Positions 5,566-6,696 of a DNA stretch of 6,696 nt are shown here, in pieces; position 1 is the first letter of the stretch; each line of letters opens with the position of its first letter. A program made the position numbers and the translations under genes. The stretch comes from an uncultured Bacilli bacterium (GTDB taxonomy: Bacteria > Bacillota_I > Bacilli_A > RF39 > UBA660), in contig CAKPQS010000032.1 of assembly GCA_934179675.1 (NCBI GenBank), forward strand, positions 1-6,696, read 5' to 3'. The notes beneath the pieces were generated by a model. That model saw only the letters and a program-made list of their open reading frames with translations, did not search any database and was not told the DNA's origin.

Positions 5566-6486
5566 ATTAAAATAATTATTTGTTTTATTAATTAATAATA
5601 TAAATTCATATAAATTTCTATAGTATATATATAATAATTTTTTAGGCATATATCCTATATAAATATTTGGATCAAATATACAGTTAAAGTGTCCTCTTAT
5701 TAATATGACATTATTTTTACATATTAAATCAAATTTACTTCCTGTATATTCTATAAAATGGTTAAATGCATCAATTATAGTATTATCTAATTCTATATCA
5801 TCACCATATAGAGCAAAATATTTATAATTTTTAATTTTTTTTAGATTAATGTTATAGTTATTATTTTTGGGACATATCATAAAGTTTTGATTATTTTTTG
5901 TTTCGGCTATTGATATTAATCCACTAAATATTTTATATTCATTTTTAATGTTATTTGTTTCATTTCTATATGTACTTACATCATATATCCATGTATTATT
6001 TATTTTCATATAATCTTCTGATATATATTTTGTATATTTTTTTTCATCTAAATTATCAAAAAATCTTAAGTATATATCTTCATTTAATCCATTATTACTT
6101 GAATATATAATATTTTCATTTACGTTATGTATTAAATCTTTTATTAATTCATTTTTAAAGTATTTTATATAATTTATAACATTTTCATCATTTGTTAATT
6201 TTATTTGTTCACTTGCTGGATATTTTATTTTATTGTTTTGTAATATTTTTTTTATGAAATATATAAATAGTATTATTATAATTATTGTTAGTATATAAAA
6301 TATAGCTTTATAGTTATTGTATATTAAAATATAGTTTAGGCTTTCTAAAATTATTGTTATTATTGTTAAAAAGAGAATATAATACTTAACTATTAGTATT
6401 TTTTTCTTACATTTATTTCTTAGATTATTTAATTCAATTGAATGATTTAATTGTAATTTTTCGTATATTTCATCAAAATTCTTCAT
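5554..6486 (-). CDS. DUF3137-like membrane protein of unknown function
   Basis: The 310-residue product has a charged N-terminus, two hydrophobic helices (about 30-56 and 61-80) and a soluble C-terminal domain of about 230 residues. The layout and signatures recall DUF3137: a Y-K-I-F-S-G-L-I-S-I-A-E segment (184-195), then Y-F-A-L-Y-G-D-D (223-230), a following I-x-D-A-F-N-H-F-I helix and F-D-L-I-C-K-N-N-V-I-L-I-R (252-264), ending in a long amphipathic helix. DUF3137 proteins have no assigned reaction as far as I know, and no catalytic motif is seen here. The family call is by eye and moderate. The start is fixed by the minus-strand GGTGA at 6491-6495, four bases ahead of the ATG, and by a promoter just upstream. 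It converges on the glycosyltransferase and is monocistronic. The protein is very rich in Asn, Ile, Lys and Tyr, as expected at this base composition. Confidence 0.75.
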   Translation of the reverse strand: MKNFDEIYEKLQLNHSIELNNLRNKCKKKILIVKYYILFLTIITIILESLNYILIYNNYKAIFYILTIIIIILFIYFIKKILQNNKIKYPASEQIKLTNDENVINYIKYFKNELIKDLIHNVNENIIYSSNNGLNEDIYLRFFDNLDEKKYTKYISEDYMKINNTWIYDVSTYRNETNNIKNEYKIFSGLISIAETKNNQNFMICPKNNNYNINLKKIKNYKYFALYGDDIELDNTIIDAFNHFIEYTGSKFDLICKNNVILIRGHFNCIFDPNIYIGYMPKKLLYIYYRNLYEFILLINKTNNYFNKKM

Positions 6487-6501
6487 ATCTTCACCATAAC
6501 A

Positions 6502-6530
6502 ATTATATCTTTTTTTATGTGTAATGTAAA
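6502..6530 (-). promoter_or_regulatory. Minus-strand promoter of the DUF3137-like gene
   Basis: On the minus strand TTTACA (6525-6530) is followed after 17 bases by a perfect TATAAT (6502-6507). Transcription would start near 6495, leaving about nine bases of leader, just enough to hold GGTGA. Confidence 0.75.
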
Positions 6531-6559
6531 TAGTATAAATTAATGATTTAAATTATATA

Positions 6560-6588
6560 TTGAAATGTATAAATAAATATTGTATAAT
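6560..6588 (+). promoter_or_regulatory. Plus-strand promoter of the repeat-containing gene
   Basis: TTGAAA (6560-6565) and a perfect TATAAT (6583-6588) are separated by 17 bases. Transcription would start near 6595, ahead of AAAGGTAGGTG (6602-6612) and the ATG at 6620. It is divergent from the minus-strand promoter, with 29 bases between the two -35 boxes. Confidence 0.75.
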
Positions 6589-6619
6589 TGTTTTAGTAAT
6601 GAAAGGTAGGTGTGTATAA

Positions 6620-6696
6620 ATGAATATTGTTGATAAGTCTATAAATAAAGATACATACATACATACATACATACATACATACATACATACATACAT
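6620..6696 (+). CDS. Start of an unidentified gene with an in-frame tetranucleotide repeat (3' truncated)
   Basis: A promoter with consensus spacing, a purine-rich ribosome site (AGG at 6608-6610, nine bases from the start) and ATG at 6620 all point to a real start. Eleven ordinary codons (M-N-I-V-D-K-S-I-N-K-D) lead directly into the ACAT repeat, read as repeated T-Y-I-H to the window edge. The rest of the gene is missing, so its product cannot be named. Four-base units change the reading frame whenever one is gained or lost, and the repeat itself has no stop in any forward frame, so the expression state depends on copy number. A non-coding alternative is possible because only 26 codons are visible. 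Confidence 0.5.
   Translation, partial: MNIVDKSINKDTYIHTYIHTYIHTY
6651..6696 (+). repeat. Perfect ACAT tetranucleotide microsatellite, running off the window
   Basis: Eleven perfect ACAT units occupy 6653-6696, preceded by AT (6651-6652) of a further partial unit; the true length is unknown because the window stops inside the array. The position just after a start codon is that of known contingency loci. The end of the sequence here may also mark an assembly break caused by the repeat. Confidence 0.95.

Noticed and set aside
6653..6696. CRISPR array
   Set aside because: The unit is four bases with no spacers; it is a microsatellite.
1..6696. tRNA, rRNA or riboswitch
   Set aside because: No cloverleaf, CCA end or conserved aptamer core was seen in the short intergenic gaps; apart from the hairpins listed they hold only promoters and ribosome sites.
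1..6696. Reverse transcriptase or template repeat of a DGR within the window
   Set aside because: No protein with reverse-transcriptase motifs is encoded here, and no second GC-rich segment resembling 253-360 exists on either strand.

Overview
The window comes from a very AT-rich, low-GC Gram-positive bacterium, probably an uncultured gut Bacilli or Mollicutes-related lineage of the RF39 kind. This is inferred from base composition, A/T-ending codons, AGGAGG-type ribosome sites and the gene families. It uses the standard bacterial code: murI and hisS end in TGA and tryptophan is written TGG, so it is not a code-4 Mycoplasma. A glutamate racemase suggests D-glutamate for peptidoglycan, hence a walled cell.

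Layout. Bases 1-438 are the 3' end of a large protein whose C-terminal domain resembles DUF6273 or C-type-lectin-like target proteins. It contains a sharply bounded block (about 253-360) that is 60% G+C and nearly free of adenine, which looks like the variable region of a diversity-generating retroelement (DGR). A terminator and a promoter follow, then a membrane-anchored protein with two bacterial Ig-like domains (513-1148). After a second terminator come murI (1184-1867) and mutM (1845-2654), which overlap. A third terminator and a strong extended -10 promoter open a three-gene operon: a 123-residue unknown (2726-3097), hisS (3108-4373) and a GT4 glycosyltransferase (4373-5551). A bidirectional terminator separates this operon from a convergent DUF3137-like membrane protein on the minus strand (5554-6486). 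The last 210 bases hold two divergent promoters and the start of a new plus-strand gene (6620 onward). That gene runs at once into a perfect ACAT tetranucleotide repeat, which continues to the window edge.

How it fits together. The middle (murI, mutM, hisS, glycosyltransferase) is housekeeping: wall precursor, base-excision repair, translation, and probably membrane glycolipid. The two ends are the unusual parts. One carries a candidate targeted-hypermutation cassette in a probable surface protein. The other carries a candidate phase-variable gene switched by repeat slippage. No reverse transcriptase and no template repeat lie inside the window, so the DGR reading rests on the sequence signature alone.
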